Below are positions 14,281-21,574 of a stretch of DNA of 25,084 nucleotides, one piece after another. Location of the stretch: assembly GCA_024400895.1 (NCBI GenBank), contig JAKSMA010000005.1, positions 1 through 25,084 on the forward strand, written 5' to 3'. The position numbers and the translations under genes were made by a program. The stretch is from Muribaculaceae bacterium (lineage in GTDB: Bacteria > Bacteroidota > Bacteroidia > Bacteroidales > Muribaculaceae). Under the pieces are notes generated by a model that searched no databases, was not told the origin of the DNA, and worked only from the letters and a program-made list of their open reading frames with translations. The first letter of the stretch is position 1; every line of letters begins with the position of its first letter.

Positions 14281-15591
14281 ATGAGAAAGTCACTGTTTTT
14301 TATCTTTGCCCTTGCGTTGGCGGTGATGGCCAATGCTGGCGTACGCGAAGACTTTAAGGCCAACTATAAGCAGGCGGCCAACAACTATTACGCTTATCCC
14401 GACCAGAATCTTCCAGCACTCACTGCTGCTCCCGATGGCTATACGCCTTTCTATATCGACCATTATGGCCGTCACGGCAGCCGTTGGCTGATTTCGCCAA
14501 GCCAGTATCACTTGGCGGTGGAAACGCTGGAGAAGGCTGAAGCCGCTGGCAAACTTTCGGCTCGTGGCAAGGATGCTTTGCAAATTTTCAAGGAGGTGGA
14601 AGCTGCTTCCTACAAGCGTCTTGGCGAATTGAGCGACATCGGCGCTGAGCAGCATCAGCGTATTGCTGCGCGCATGTATAAGAATTTTCCAGAGGTGTTT
14701 GCCGGCGACGCTGCTATTGATGCGCGTTCCACTATCGTGATTCGTTGCATTCTTTCGATGCAGAACGCTGTGACCACGCTCAAGGGCATCAACCCACAGT
14801 TGCGTATCACTACAGATGCGTCGGAGCACGACATGTATTATATGAACTACGATGACCCTGTGGCAAAATTCCTGCGCAAGGATGCGTTTAAGGACGATTC
14901 TAAGGCTCTCAAAGATAAATATTTGAATCCGAAGCGCTTGCTTAAGACTCTTTTCACCGACTACAAGTGGGCACAGAAGAATATTCCTGATGCACAGGAT
15001 TTGATGACCAATCTGCTCGACCTTGTGGGCAATATGCAAAGTCACCACCAGTTTGAAAATGTTGACCTCTATAATCTTTTCAGTGAAGAAGACCGCGTGA
15101 ATGTGTGGGCTTACAACAATGCCCGCTGGTATCTCTGGGCTGGTCATTCGCCACTGACAAAAAATCGTGTGCCATACATGGAGGCCAACCTTTTGCACAA
15201 TTTCATCGCATCGGCCGATAAGGCCATCCTTGCAGGCAAGAATTGTGCCACCCTCCGCTTCGGTCACGAAAGCGTGGTGCTTCCATTTGTGTGTCTGATG
15301 GGTCTTAATGGCATGGACTACAGCACCACCGACCTCTTCACGCTTGCCGACCACTGGCAGAGCTACAAGGTGTTCCCGATGGCTGCCAATGTGCAATGGG
15401 TTTTCTATCGCAAGGCCGGTGAGCCCATCCTCATCAAGTTCTTGCTCAATGAGCACGAAGCATCGCTCCCCGAGGCGGTGAAGCCTGTGAGCGGTCCATA
15501 TTACAAATGGGATGATGTGAAGGCTTATTTTGAACAGAAATTGGCCGATGAGCCACAAATTGAATTGCCCGAAACCGAAGAAAAGAAATAA
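14281..15591 (+). CDS. Secreted histidine acid phosphatase (branch 2), first of a pair
   Basis: 436 residues with signal peptide MRKSLFFIFALALAVMANA. The catalytic histidine motif RHGSR is at 64-68 (His65 forms the phosphohistidine), and the proton-donor position is FGHE (His329-Glu330). This belongs to the branch that includes phytases and multiple inositol polyphosphate phosphatases. It probably removes phosphate from phytate or other phosphomonoesters in the periplasm or at the cell surface. Most acid phosphatases have His-Asp where this one has His-Glu; its neighbour has His-Asp. The C-terminus is rich in Glu and Lys. The stop codon shares its last A with the next gene's ATG (TAATG), so the pair is translationally coupled. 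Substrate cannot be fixed from sequence. Confidence 0.9.
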   Translation: MRKSLFFIFALALAVMANAGVREDFKANYKQAANNYYAYPDQNLPALTAAPDGYTPFYIDHYGRHGSRWLISPSQYHLAVETLEKAEAAGKLSARGKDALQIFKEVEAASYKRLGELSDIGAEQHQRIAARMYKNFPEVFAGDAAIDARSTIVIRCILSMQNAVTTLKGINPQLRITTDASEHDMYYMNYDDPVAKFLRKDAFKDDSKALKDKYLNPKRLLKTLFTDYKWAQKNIPDAQDLMTNLLDLVGNMQSHHQFENVDLYNLFSEEDRVNVWAYNNARWYLWAGHSPLTKNRVPYMEANLLHNFIASADKAILAGKNCATLRFGHESVVLPFVCLMGLNGMDYSTTDLFTLADHWQSYKVFPMAANVQWVFYRKAGEPILIKFLLNEHEASLPEAVKPVSGPYYKWDDVKAYFEQKLADEPQIELPETEEKK

Positions 15592-16877
15592 TGAAGCGAA
15601 TCCTCTTGATATGTGCCGCAGTGGCTATGTGTGCCAGTGTGTGGGCGCAAACTGCGCGCGAAACCATCGCATTGCACCCCAACTTCTGTGCCATCAACCA
15701 TGTGGCATATCCTTATAGCGAGTCGAATCTGCCTGCGCTCACCGCAGCACCTGCGGGCTACGAGCCGTTCTACATTGCCCACTATGGCCGTCACGGTAGC
15801 CGATGGCAAAGTTCGATGCGTGCCTACGAGGAACCTGTAAAGATGCTTGAAAAGGCTGAAAAGGCTGGACAACTCACTGCGTCGGGTATCCGCTTGCTCA
15901 CCATTCTGCGAAAGGCGGCTGTAGATGCCACGCTCCGTACGGGTGAATTGAGCGACATCGGCGCCGAGCAGCACCAGGGTATTGCCCGCCGCATGGGCAA
16001 CCGCTTCCCCGAGGTGTTTGCCGGCGATGCGGTGGTCGACGCCAAGTCGTCGGTCGTGATTCGTTGCATCCTCTCGATGACCAATGCCGTGACCACGCTG
16101 AAAGCAGCATATCCGCATCTGCGTATCACCACCGATGCATCAGCCCACGACCAGCACTTCACCGGTGGCGGTCAGGGCGAAGACACTTTGGCTCACCGCA
16201 TGCGTAGCGCTTTGGATGTGAAATCGCTACCCCTCGGTTGTTCCACCGATCGCTTCATGGCGCAATTGTTTGTACATCCATCGTGGGCGAAGGAGAACAA
16301 AATCGATGCAAAAGACCTGATGAGCCGCGTGTTCACTGTGGCTGGCGCACTTCAAAACCACCATGCCTATGACGATACCGAACTCTTCTCTTATTTCACC
16401 TCCGACGAATTGTTCCACCTTTGGCGGGTGCTCAATGCTCGCTGGTATGTTCGTTACGGCAATGCCGAGGAAAACGGCCACCGAGGTCCGTTCACAGCGC
16501 GCGAACACTTCAAAGAAATGATTACCACAGCCGATTCCATTGTGCGCTCTGGAAAGCACGGTGCATCGCTCCGCTTCGGTCACGACACCTTGCTACTCCC
16601 ATTGGCTTGTCTGCTCGAACTCGGCAACGCCAACTACTGCGGCGATTTGGAAACACTCCACGAGCATTGGCGCAGTTACGAACTGTTTCTTATGGCGGGT
16701 AACATACAACTGGTGTTCTATCGCAAGGCGGGCTCCGACGACGTGCTCGTGAAAGCACTCTTCAACGAGCAGGAAACCACCCTGCCCGTGCCCACCGACC
16801 AGGCACCATATTACCACTGGTCGGACCTCCGCGACTATTATTTAAAGAAAGCCGCCACCCCCATCGACTGGAACTAA
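15591..16877 (+). CDS. Secreted histidine acid phosphatase (branch 2), second of a pair
   Basis: 428 residues with signal peptide MKRILLICAAVAMCASVWA. RHGSR at 67-71 and FGHD at 329-332 (His331-Asp332) complete the active site. It is clearly a paralogue of the preceding gene: GELSDIGAEQHQ, the FPEVFAGDA segment, VIRCILSM, TTDASEHD/TTDASAHD and the C-terminal HWRSYELF region line up throughout, so the two arose by tandem duplication. The ATG overlaps the upstream stop by one base, placing both under the promoter at 14220. The different proton donor (Asp here, Glu in the first copy) suggests they have diverged in specificity or pH optimum. Confidence 0.9.
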   Translation: MKRILLICAAVAMCASVWAQTARETIALHPNFCAINHVAYPYSESNLPALTAAPAGYEPFYIAHYGRHGSRWQSSMRAYEEPVKMLEKAEKAGQLTASGIRLLTILRKAAVDATLRTGELSDIGAEQHQGIARRMGNRFPEVFAGDAVVDAKSSVVIRCILSMTNAVTTLKAAYPHLRITTDASAHDQHFTGGGQGEDTLAHRMRSALDVKSLPLGCSTDRFMAQLFVHPSWAKENKIDAKDLMSRVFTVAGALQNHHAYDDTELFSYFTSDELFHLWRVLNARWYVRYGNAEENGHRGPFTAREHFKEMITTADSIVRSGKHGASLRFGHDTLLLPLACLLELGNANYCGDLETLHEHWRSYELFLMAGNIQLVFYRKAGSDDVLVKALFNEQETTLPVPTDQAPYYHWSDLRDYYLKKAATPIDWN

Positions 16878-16988
16878 CCATTCGCCCCCAAAACCAAATT
16901 CCGCCCCCCTGTATAGCAAAAGGGGGTTACTAAAATTTGATGATTCCCAAAACACTTATTTAGTGGAAACAAGCACGAAAATTGTAAC

Positions 16989-17029
16989 AAAAAATGGCTA
17001 AAAAGAACCGTCCCGCTTAGCCATTTTTT
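16989..17029 (+). terminator. Bidirectional intrinsic terminator after the phosphatase pair
   Basis: Perfect 13-bp stem: AAAAAATGGCTAA (16989-17001) with TTAGCCATTTTTT (17017-17029), loop of 15 nt, with T-runs in both directions. Confidence 0.85.
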
Positions 17030-17093
17030 CTTCTAAAGAAGCCTTGAGTTTGTTGTTGACTTTGTGATAGAGATGAGTCGTTTTTAGGGGGTG

Positions 17094-17107
17094 GGTTATC
17101 TAAGTTT
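17094..17107 (+). promoter_or_regulatory. Distal operator-like motif GGTTATCTAAGTTT, second locus
   Basis: Identical 14-mer to 2387, 2495 and 17201. It lies 107 bp upstream of the promoter copy, nearly the same distance as at the macroglobulin gene (108). A partial copy, GTTACCTAAGT, occurs between them at 17161. Confidence 0.55.
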
Positions 17108-17194
17108 TGAGAGAGCCTTGAAATTTTCTTTGGGAATGTTTTGTAAGATATTGATAATTAGTTACCTAAGTGGTAGCTAAATTTTTTGTAAAAT

Positions 17195-17227
17195 TTTGGA
17201 GGTTATCTAAGTTTTTCTGTACATTTG
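17195..17227 (+). promoter_or_regulatory. TPR-lipoprotein promoter with operator motif in its spacer
   Basis: TTTG (17195-17198), 21-nt spacer, TACATTTG (17220-17227). GGTTATCTAAGTTT is at 17201-17214 in the spacer, two bases after a GGA, exactly as in the macroglobulin promoter. Confidence 0.65.
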
Positions 17228-17317
17228 CATTGCGATAGCAGGTTTCCCTGCAAGACGGAAACATCGCAGAGCCGAAAGTTTTTGTGATTTGAGGCGGGAA
17301 ACAAACTTTATGGAAAA

Positions 17318-19063
17318 ATGAAGAAAAATGGATTTTACATATCGCTCTTATCGGCATTGGCGTGGGTGCTGACAGCGTGTGGCTCAAGTGCCGACCGAGC
17401 GTCGCTTGTGGCTATCGATTCGCTTGCCATGCAGAATCCCGACAGTGCCTGTGCATTGCTCGCTGCCATGCCTTCCGATTCGCTTACGACCGACGACGAC
17501 AAAGCATATTATGCACTGCTTACTGCCATTGCTGAATATAAGGCGCAACATCAGATTACTTCCGACAGCACTATCAACATCGCTCTCAATTATTATACCC
17601 ATAGCGGATCCGACCCCGACAAGCGTATGCGTTCGCTCCTCTATAAGGGATGTGTGATGAGCGAGCTGGCTGAGTATAAGTTGGCGATGGACTACTACAA
17701 AAAAGCGCAGTATTTGTGTCCTCAAAAAGATTATTACCACCAGGGATATATCTATTATTGCATTGCACAACTCTATCAGCAGACTGGCGAAACTGCCCAG
17801 ACGCTCATTTATTTTGAGAAAGCGTATCAGGCTTTTGTGAAGGCCGACAATCCCCGCCTCCGCATGCAGTGCTGCAAGCATCTGGGCGCCATCTATCGAA
17901 TGTCGAACTCTGAAAGGGCTCTTCATTATATAAAAAAGGCTCAAGCCGATGCCAAGCAGCTCAAAGACACAGCCGCTCTGTATGAGGTGTGTGTTGACCT
18001 CACTGGTTATCATTACCTTCAGAAAGAGTACGACATGGCCATTCAATTGGCTCGCATGGTGATTGATGACGGTGAAAAATATCTCGTCAACAAGGATGTT
18101 TATTACTACTCCTGCCTGTCGTATCTTGCGGTGGATAGTGTGGATGCGGCTAAGCAGAGTCTTTCTTTGGCGGCGAGTCCAGAAACCAAAGCCGACAGTA
18201 TGCAGTATTTCAGGTGCAAATCGGGAATCTTGCAGAAAACGGGGCCGCTTGATTCTGCTATGAATTATTTGAACAGGGCCGATTCTATCAGTGAGTCGCT
18301 CACATCTCAATCGATAAACAATGGGCTTGTGGCCATCGACAAGGAAATCGACAGCAGGGTTGACCGCCAGATTGAGCGTAGTAATTTCACATTGATTATC
18401 ACCTTGCTATTCATTGCCATGCTGGTGGTAGTGTGGTTGCTGTATGCGCAGAGAAAGAAAACGATTAGGGCGCGAATCGACAACGAAGAGGCTTTGTCGC
18501 AGCTTTCTGCGCTCAACAATCAGTTGCAGAAAGTGACAGCCGACAGTCAGAATCACATATCTGTTCTGAAGTCGCAGGTTGCACATCTGGAGGAAAGCAA
18601 GGCTGATAGGGAAACTGGTGATGAGGCACAGCTTGACGATTTGAACGAGCAGTTGGCCAGCGCAGAAAAAACGAGTGAAGTGCAAATCAAGACTCGACAA
18701 TGCCTCGAGGAAATCCTTCGCTTGTCGTTCTATTCAGGGAAATATAATTCGGATATGGTGATAAGCAACGATTCCTCACTGGAGATGAGTGAGGAGTTTT
18801 GGAGCACGGCGTATGAAATCGTGGCTTTGGAGCATGGCAATCTTTTTGAACGAATAGCCCAAAGTGGCATTTCGTTGACCGATAGCGATAAGCGGTTGCT
18901 CACTCTTTGTGCCATCAACATCCCCGGGGCCATTATCCGCCGAATACTGAATTATAAAAGCATACAGGTGGTGTCGAACCTGAAACGAAAACTCGCAAAG
19001 AAAGTGACAGGGCAATCTACCCGTATCGAAGATGTGTTTTTAGACAAAGATTATACTCAATAA
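17318..19063 (+). CDS. Membrane-anchored TPR lipoprotein with HTH-like C-terminus
   Basis: 581 residues. A lipoprotein signal ends in LTAC (Cys21). Several TPR-like helical repeats follow to about 330 (for example YKLAMDYYKKAQYLCPQ and TLIYFEKAYQAF). A single membrane helix lies at about 355-376 (LIITLLFIAMLVVVWLLYAQ), then a coiled coil (about 385-460) and a C-terminal domain (about 515-572: ISLTDSDKRLLTLCAINIPG, then KSIQVVSNLKRKLAKKV). The order matches Bacteroidetes one-piece regulators with periplasmic TPRs, a membrane helix and a LuxR-like HTH, although the HTH here is degenerate. It probably senses an envelope state and signals inward. Its promoter shares the paired motif with the macroglobulin gene, so it may control that gene or itself. 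A structural rather than regulatory role is possible. Confidence 0.8.
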   Translation: MKKNGFYISLLSALAWVLTACGSSADRASLVAIDSLAMQNPDSACALLAAMPSDSLTTDDDKAYYALLTAIAEYKAQHQITSDSTINIALNYYTHSGSDPDKRMRSLLYKGCVMSELAEYKLAMDYYKKAQYLCPQKDYYHQGYIYYCIAQLYQQTGETAQTLIYFEKAYQAFVKADNPRLRMQCCKHLGAIYRMSNSERALHYIKKAQADAKQLKDTAALYEVCVDLTGYHYLQKEYDMAIQLARMVIDDGEKYLVNKDVYYYSCLSYLAVDSVDAAKQSLSLAASPETKADSMQYFRCKSGILQKTGPLDSAMNYLNRADSISESLTSQSINNGLVAIDKEIDSRVDRQIERSNFTLIITLLFIAMLVVVWLLYAQRKKTIRARIDNEEALSQLSALNNQLQKVTADSQNHISVLKSQVAHLEESKADRETGDEAQLDDLNEQLASAEKTSEVQIKTRQCLEEILRLSFYSGKYNSDMVISNDSSLEMSEEFWSTAYEIVALEHGNLFERIAQSGISLTDSDKRLLTLCAINIPGAIIRRILNYKSIQVVSNLKRKLAKKVTGQSTRIEDVFLDKDYTQ

Positions 19064-19065
19064 AC

Positions 19066-19237
19066 TTAACCCCAGAAAGTGCATTAGATACAGATGGCAA
19101 TATTTTGTTTCTCATAGGCATGATTTGTGCAATCTTTCGCTCACATAGGAGCCCCTATGCTCGTTCAAGATAGCGCAAATCCCGACACTATGATAACCAG
19201 AAATCTTATCCATGCCCTAATGGACTTTCTGGGTTAA
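19066..19237. mobile_element. 172-bp near-palindromic MITE-like element
   Basis: Terminal inverted repeats, TTAACCCCAGAAAGTGCATTAG (written as 19066-19085 plus AG) and 19217-19237, match with one mismatch and one 1-nt gap. Much of the interior also pairs, down to a central CATAGG-AGCC-CCTATG (19144-19159). Its midpoint, between 19151 and 19152, is also the exact midpoint of the whole unit. It has no coding capacity and fills almost the entire gap between two genes. TTAA stands at both ends and could be target duplication or part of the repeat. It may also work as a transcript hairpin. Confidence 0.6.
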
Positions 19238-19248
19238 ACGGTTTGGTT

Positions 19249-19965
19249 ATGGCAAAAGGAAAAAAGACTTGCAAGATATTGAAAGATATTCGCCGTGAGA
19301 TTGCGAAGGCTAATGATATCGACCTTGTGATTAGCGAATGTACCTACAAGGGTGACTGTGCGGGCACTTGCCCCAAATGCGAAGCTGAGGTTCGCTATCT
19401 CGAGCAGCAGTTGAGAATGCGCCGTAATGCGGGGAAAGTGGTGGCTCTTGCCGGACTTATGGCTGGCGCCTTTGTGGCGACGAGCCCTTTGCATGCGAGT
19501 GTTGGCAGGGATGCCGCACCTGTCATGCAACACGACCCTGAGCTTTCTCGCACCAAAGGGATGGTGGCGTTGACATCCCCCGACACCATCGCTGCTCCCA
19601 CACCTACGAAAGAATCGGCCGATAATAAATTGTTTGGCGCCATCAGTGAAGGCATGCCAATGTTTAAGGGCGGTGATGCGGCATTGATGAAATATGTAAT
19701 CACTCACCTGCGCCGACCACAAAATTTCAAGGAAGGAAAAGTGATTGTTCAATTTTATGTGTTGGAAGATGGCTCTATCGATGATGTGAGAGTCGTGAGG
19801 TCTACGACAAATGCTGAATGTGAAGCCGAAGCAATACGCGTTGTGAAAACGCTCCCGAAGTTCATTCCTGGTACGCAAAACGGCAAACCCATCAAAGTGC
19901 AGTACATTCTCCCCGTCACCTTCAAAAATACCACTATTGGTGAGGGCGGCAAAGGCGGTGAATAA
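19249..19965 (+). CDS. TonB-type energy transducer with N-terminal Cys cluster
   Basis: 238 residues from ATG 19249; a TTG six bases upstream is a less likely start. The N-terminal 60 residues hold a basic helix and four cysteines, C31, C37, C41, C44 (ECTYKGDCAGTCPKCEAE), spaced like a metal-binding cluster; this N-terminus recurs in Bacteroidales TonB-like proteins. A membrane helix follows (about 63-83, VVALAGLMAGAFVATSP), then a periplasmic linker and a TonB C-terminal domain (about 145-228: GKVIVQFYVLEDGSIDDVRV, then PVTF). It should span the inner membrane with the Cys cluster in the cytoplasm and the TonB domain contacting outer-membrane receptors. The tail GEGGKGGE is low complexity. 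No exbB or exbD is nearby. Confidence 0.85.
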   Translation: MAKGKKTCKILKDIRREIAKANDIDLVISECTYKGDCAGTCPKCEAEVRYLEQQLRMRRNAGKVVALAGLMAGAFVATSPLHASVGRDAAPVMQHDPELSRTKGMVALTSPDTIAAPTPTKESADNKLFGAISEGMPMFKGGDAALMKYVITHLRRPQNFKEGKVIVQFYVLEDGSIDDVRVVRSTTNAECEAEAIRVVKTLPKFIPGTQNGKPIKVQYILPVTFKNTTIGEGGKGGE

Positions 19966-20040
19966 GTGCGCGTGAGGTGTTTTTATCGTTTTTATACACG
20001 TAATTAACAAAGGTTATACATCGGTTACCATTAATTTTTG

Positions 20041-20048
20041 TACTTTTG
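20041..20048 (+). promoter_or_regulatory. -7 promoter element of the DUF1573 pair
   Basis: TACTTTTG matches TAnnTTTG; no clear -33 TTTG is present. Transcription from about 20055 would leave only six bases before ATG 20061, favouring ATG 20076 as the start. Confidence 0.5.
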
Positions 20049-20075
20049 TCGTGAATTTCAATGATAATTAGCGCT

Positions 20076-20453
20076 ATGAAAAGGATAATTATGATGTTGA
20101 TGGCTGCAATCGTATGCTGTGCTGCATACGCAGAAGGCCATGCCACTTACAAGGAGATGGAGCACGACTTTGGCTACATCAAGGAAGCTAACGGCTCTGT
20201 AAGTTACACTTTTGAACTAACCAACACTGGTGATAAACCATTGGTAATCATGCAGGTGGTTACTTCGTGTGGCTGTACTCGCCCAGAATTCCCCACCAAA
20301 CCTATCAAGCCGGGGAAGACTGCAAAAATCAAGGTGTCGTTCAACCCTGCAGGGCGTTCGGGCGCTTTTATGAAACCTATCAAGGTGAAGACCAGTGGCG
20401 ATGAAGGTCGCACCACGCTCACTATTCGTGGCACTATTATTCCTAAAAAGTGA
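20076..20453 (+). CDS. Exported DUF1573 protein, 125 aa
   Basis: ATG 20076 is chosen over 20061 because it opens directly with signal peptide MKRIIMMLMAAIVCCAAYA and leaves room for a leader after the -7 box at 20041. The mature part is one Ig-like DUF1573 domain with the family hallmarks: HDFGYIKEANG, FELTNTGDKPLVI, the Cys pair TSCGCT, then KPGKTAKIKVSFNPAGRSG and TLTIRGTI. It lies in the periplasm or envelope; the family's function is not established. It is coupled to the next DUF1573 gene by TGATG, so the two probably work together. Confidence 0.85.
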   Translation: MKRIIMMLMAAIVCCAAYAEGHATYKEMEHDFGYIKEANGSVSYTFELTNTGDKPLVIMQVVTSCGCTRPEFPTKPIKPGKTAKIKVSFNPAGRSGAFMKPIKVKTSGDEGRTTLTIRGTIIPKK

Positions 20454-21544
20454 TGACACTCAAGCGACACATAGCAAGTGCGTTGATGTGCGTCGTGGCT
20501 TTTCTGGCTATGGCGCAAGGTGTGCCCACTTGGCTTGAAACTACCCACGATTTCGGCACTTTTCGCGACGAATTGCAGATGGTGACCACGGTGATGAAGG
20601 TGGTGAACACAGGCGATTCGGCGCTGGTGATTACGCGTGTGCAGTCGAATTGCGGTTGCACTGTGGCTGAATACACCACCGATGTGATGCAACCCGGCGA
20701 CACGGGATGCGTGACCGTGACCTACAGCGCACGCAACATTCCTGGGCCGTTTGAGAAAAAAGTGTTTGTCTACACCAACGGCAAGCCTCGCAAGAGCACC
20801 CTCACTGTGAAGGGCAATGTGATAGGCTCGCCCGCATCGGTGGCAGAGCGCTATCCGTTCGGCTTTGGTCCTGTCCGCCTCAATTCGGCAAGTATGCCCC
20901 TCGGCGAAATCCTCAAGGGTAGTTCGCGCTCCGCATATATCAGTGGCTACAACACCTCGAGCGACACCATGCTCGTGAGTGCCAAAATCGACTCGAAATA
21001 CATCTCTTGCAATGTGCTCCCCGACACTGTGGAGCCAGGCGGACTGTTTATCGTGTCGGTGTACTGTTCCACAGCAGGCGCTCCTCACTGGGGATTCAAC
21101 ACCGATTCTGTGATGCTGCAAGCGCACCCCATTCACGCCAAAGAGCCGCTTCATAAAGGCAAATTCGATGTGATGCTGCAGGTGAAGGAGGATTTTTCGC
21201 GCCTCACCGAAAAGCAGCGCCGCAACGCGCCAGTGGTGGAAGTATCGACAGACAAGGTTGACTTCGACCGCTTGGTGCCCAACGACCCCGTGGAGCGCAC
21301 ATTCACCATCACCAACCGTGGCAAGGATGTGCTTCGCTTGCGCCGTCTGTTTGTGCCTGCAGGGGAGGGTATTACCGCCACTGCCGACCGCTATGAATTG
21401 AAAAAAGGCCAAAGTGCCACCGTGACTGTGACGCTCGATGCTCCCGCACGCCACGACAGCGTGGTGAACTCGCGCCTCACTATCATCAGCCACGACCCTT
21501 ACACCCCACAAGCAGTAGTACGAATCGGGGGCATTGTCTATTAA
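20453..21544 (+). CDS. Exported multi-domain DUF1573 protein, 363 aa
   Basis: ATG 20453 overlaps the upstream stop (TGATG); a GTG one codon earlier is also in frame. Signal peptide MTLKRHIASALMCVVAFLAMA. The first DUF1573 domain (about 25-125) has THDFGTFRDE, VNTGDSALVI, the Cys motif SNCGCT, and TLTVKGNV. A middle beta-rich region (about 130-255) follows, then a second Ig-like domain (about 260-363) with KVDFDRLVPNDPVERTFTIT, which lacks the CGC motif. It is co-transcribed with the short DUF1573 gene and 30 bp from meaB. Probably a periplasmic or surface scaffold protein; no enzymatic motif is seen. Confidence 0.85.
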   Translation: MTLKRHIASALMCVVAFLAMAQGVPTWLETTHDFGTFRDELQMVTTVMKVVNTGDSALVITRVQSNCGCTVAEYTTDVMQPGDTGCVTVTYSARNIPGPFEKKVFVYTNGKPRKSTLTVKGNVIGSPASVAERYPFGFGPVRLNSASMPLGEILKGSSRSAYISGYNTSSDTMLVSAKIDSKYISCNVLPDTVEPGGLFIVSVYCSTAGAPHWGFNTDSVMLQAHPIHAKEPLHKGKFDVMLQVKEDFSRLTEKQRRNAPVVEVSTDKVDFDRLVPNDPVERTFTITNRGKDVLRLRRLFVPAGEGITATADRYELKKGQSATVTVTLDAPARHDSVVNSRLTIISHDPYTPQAVVRIGGIVY

Positions 21545-21574
21545 AGCAACAAAAACAATTTTTACATAAAGACT

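Larger units (their letters stand above)
16878..17317. other. Intergenic region between the phosphatases and the TPR lipoprotein
   Basis: 440 bases without a gene. It holds a weak C-run/G-run hairpin (CCCCCT at 16905-16910 with AGGGGG at 16921-16926), a strong bidirectional terminator (16989-17029), two copies of GGTTATCTAAGTTT (17094 and 17201), a related GTTACCTAAGT (17161-17171), the TPR-gene promoter and a leader of about 85 nt. Confidence 0.7.

Noticed and set aside
14290..15558. 422-codon minus-strand frame opposite the first histidine phosphatase
   Set aside because: It is a shadow of the conserved plus-strand gene, with runs of His and Val/Ile typical of antisense reading and no family features.
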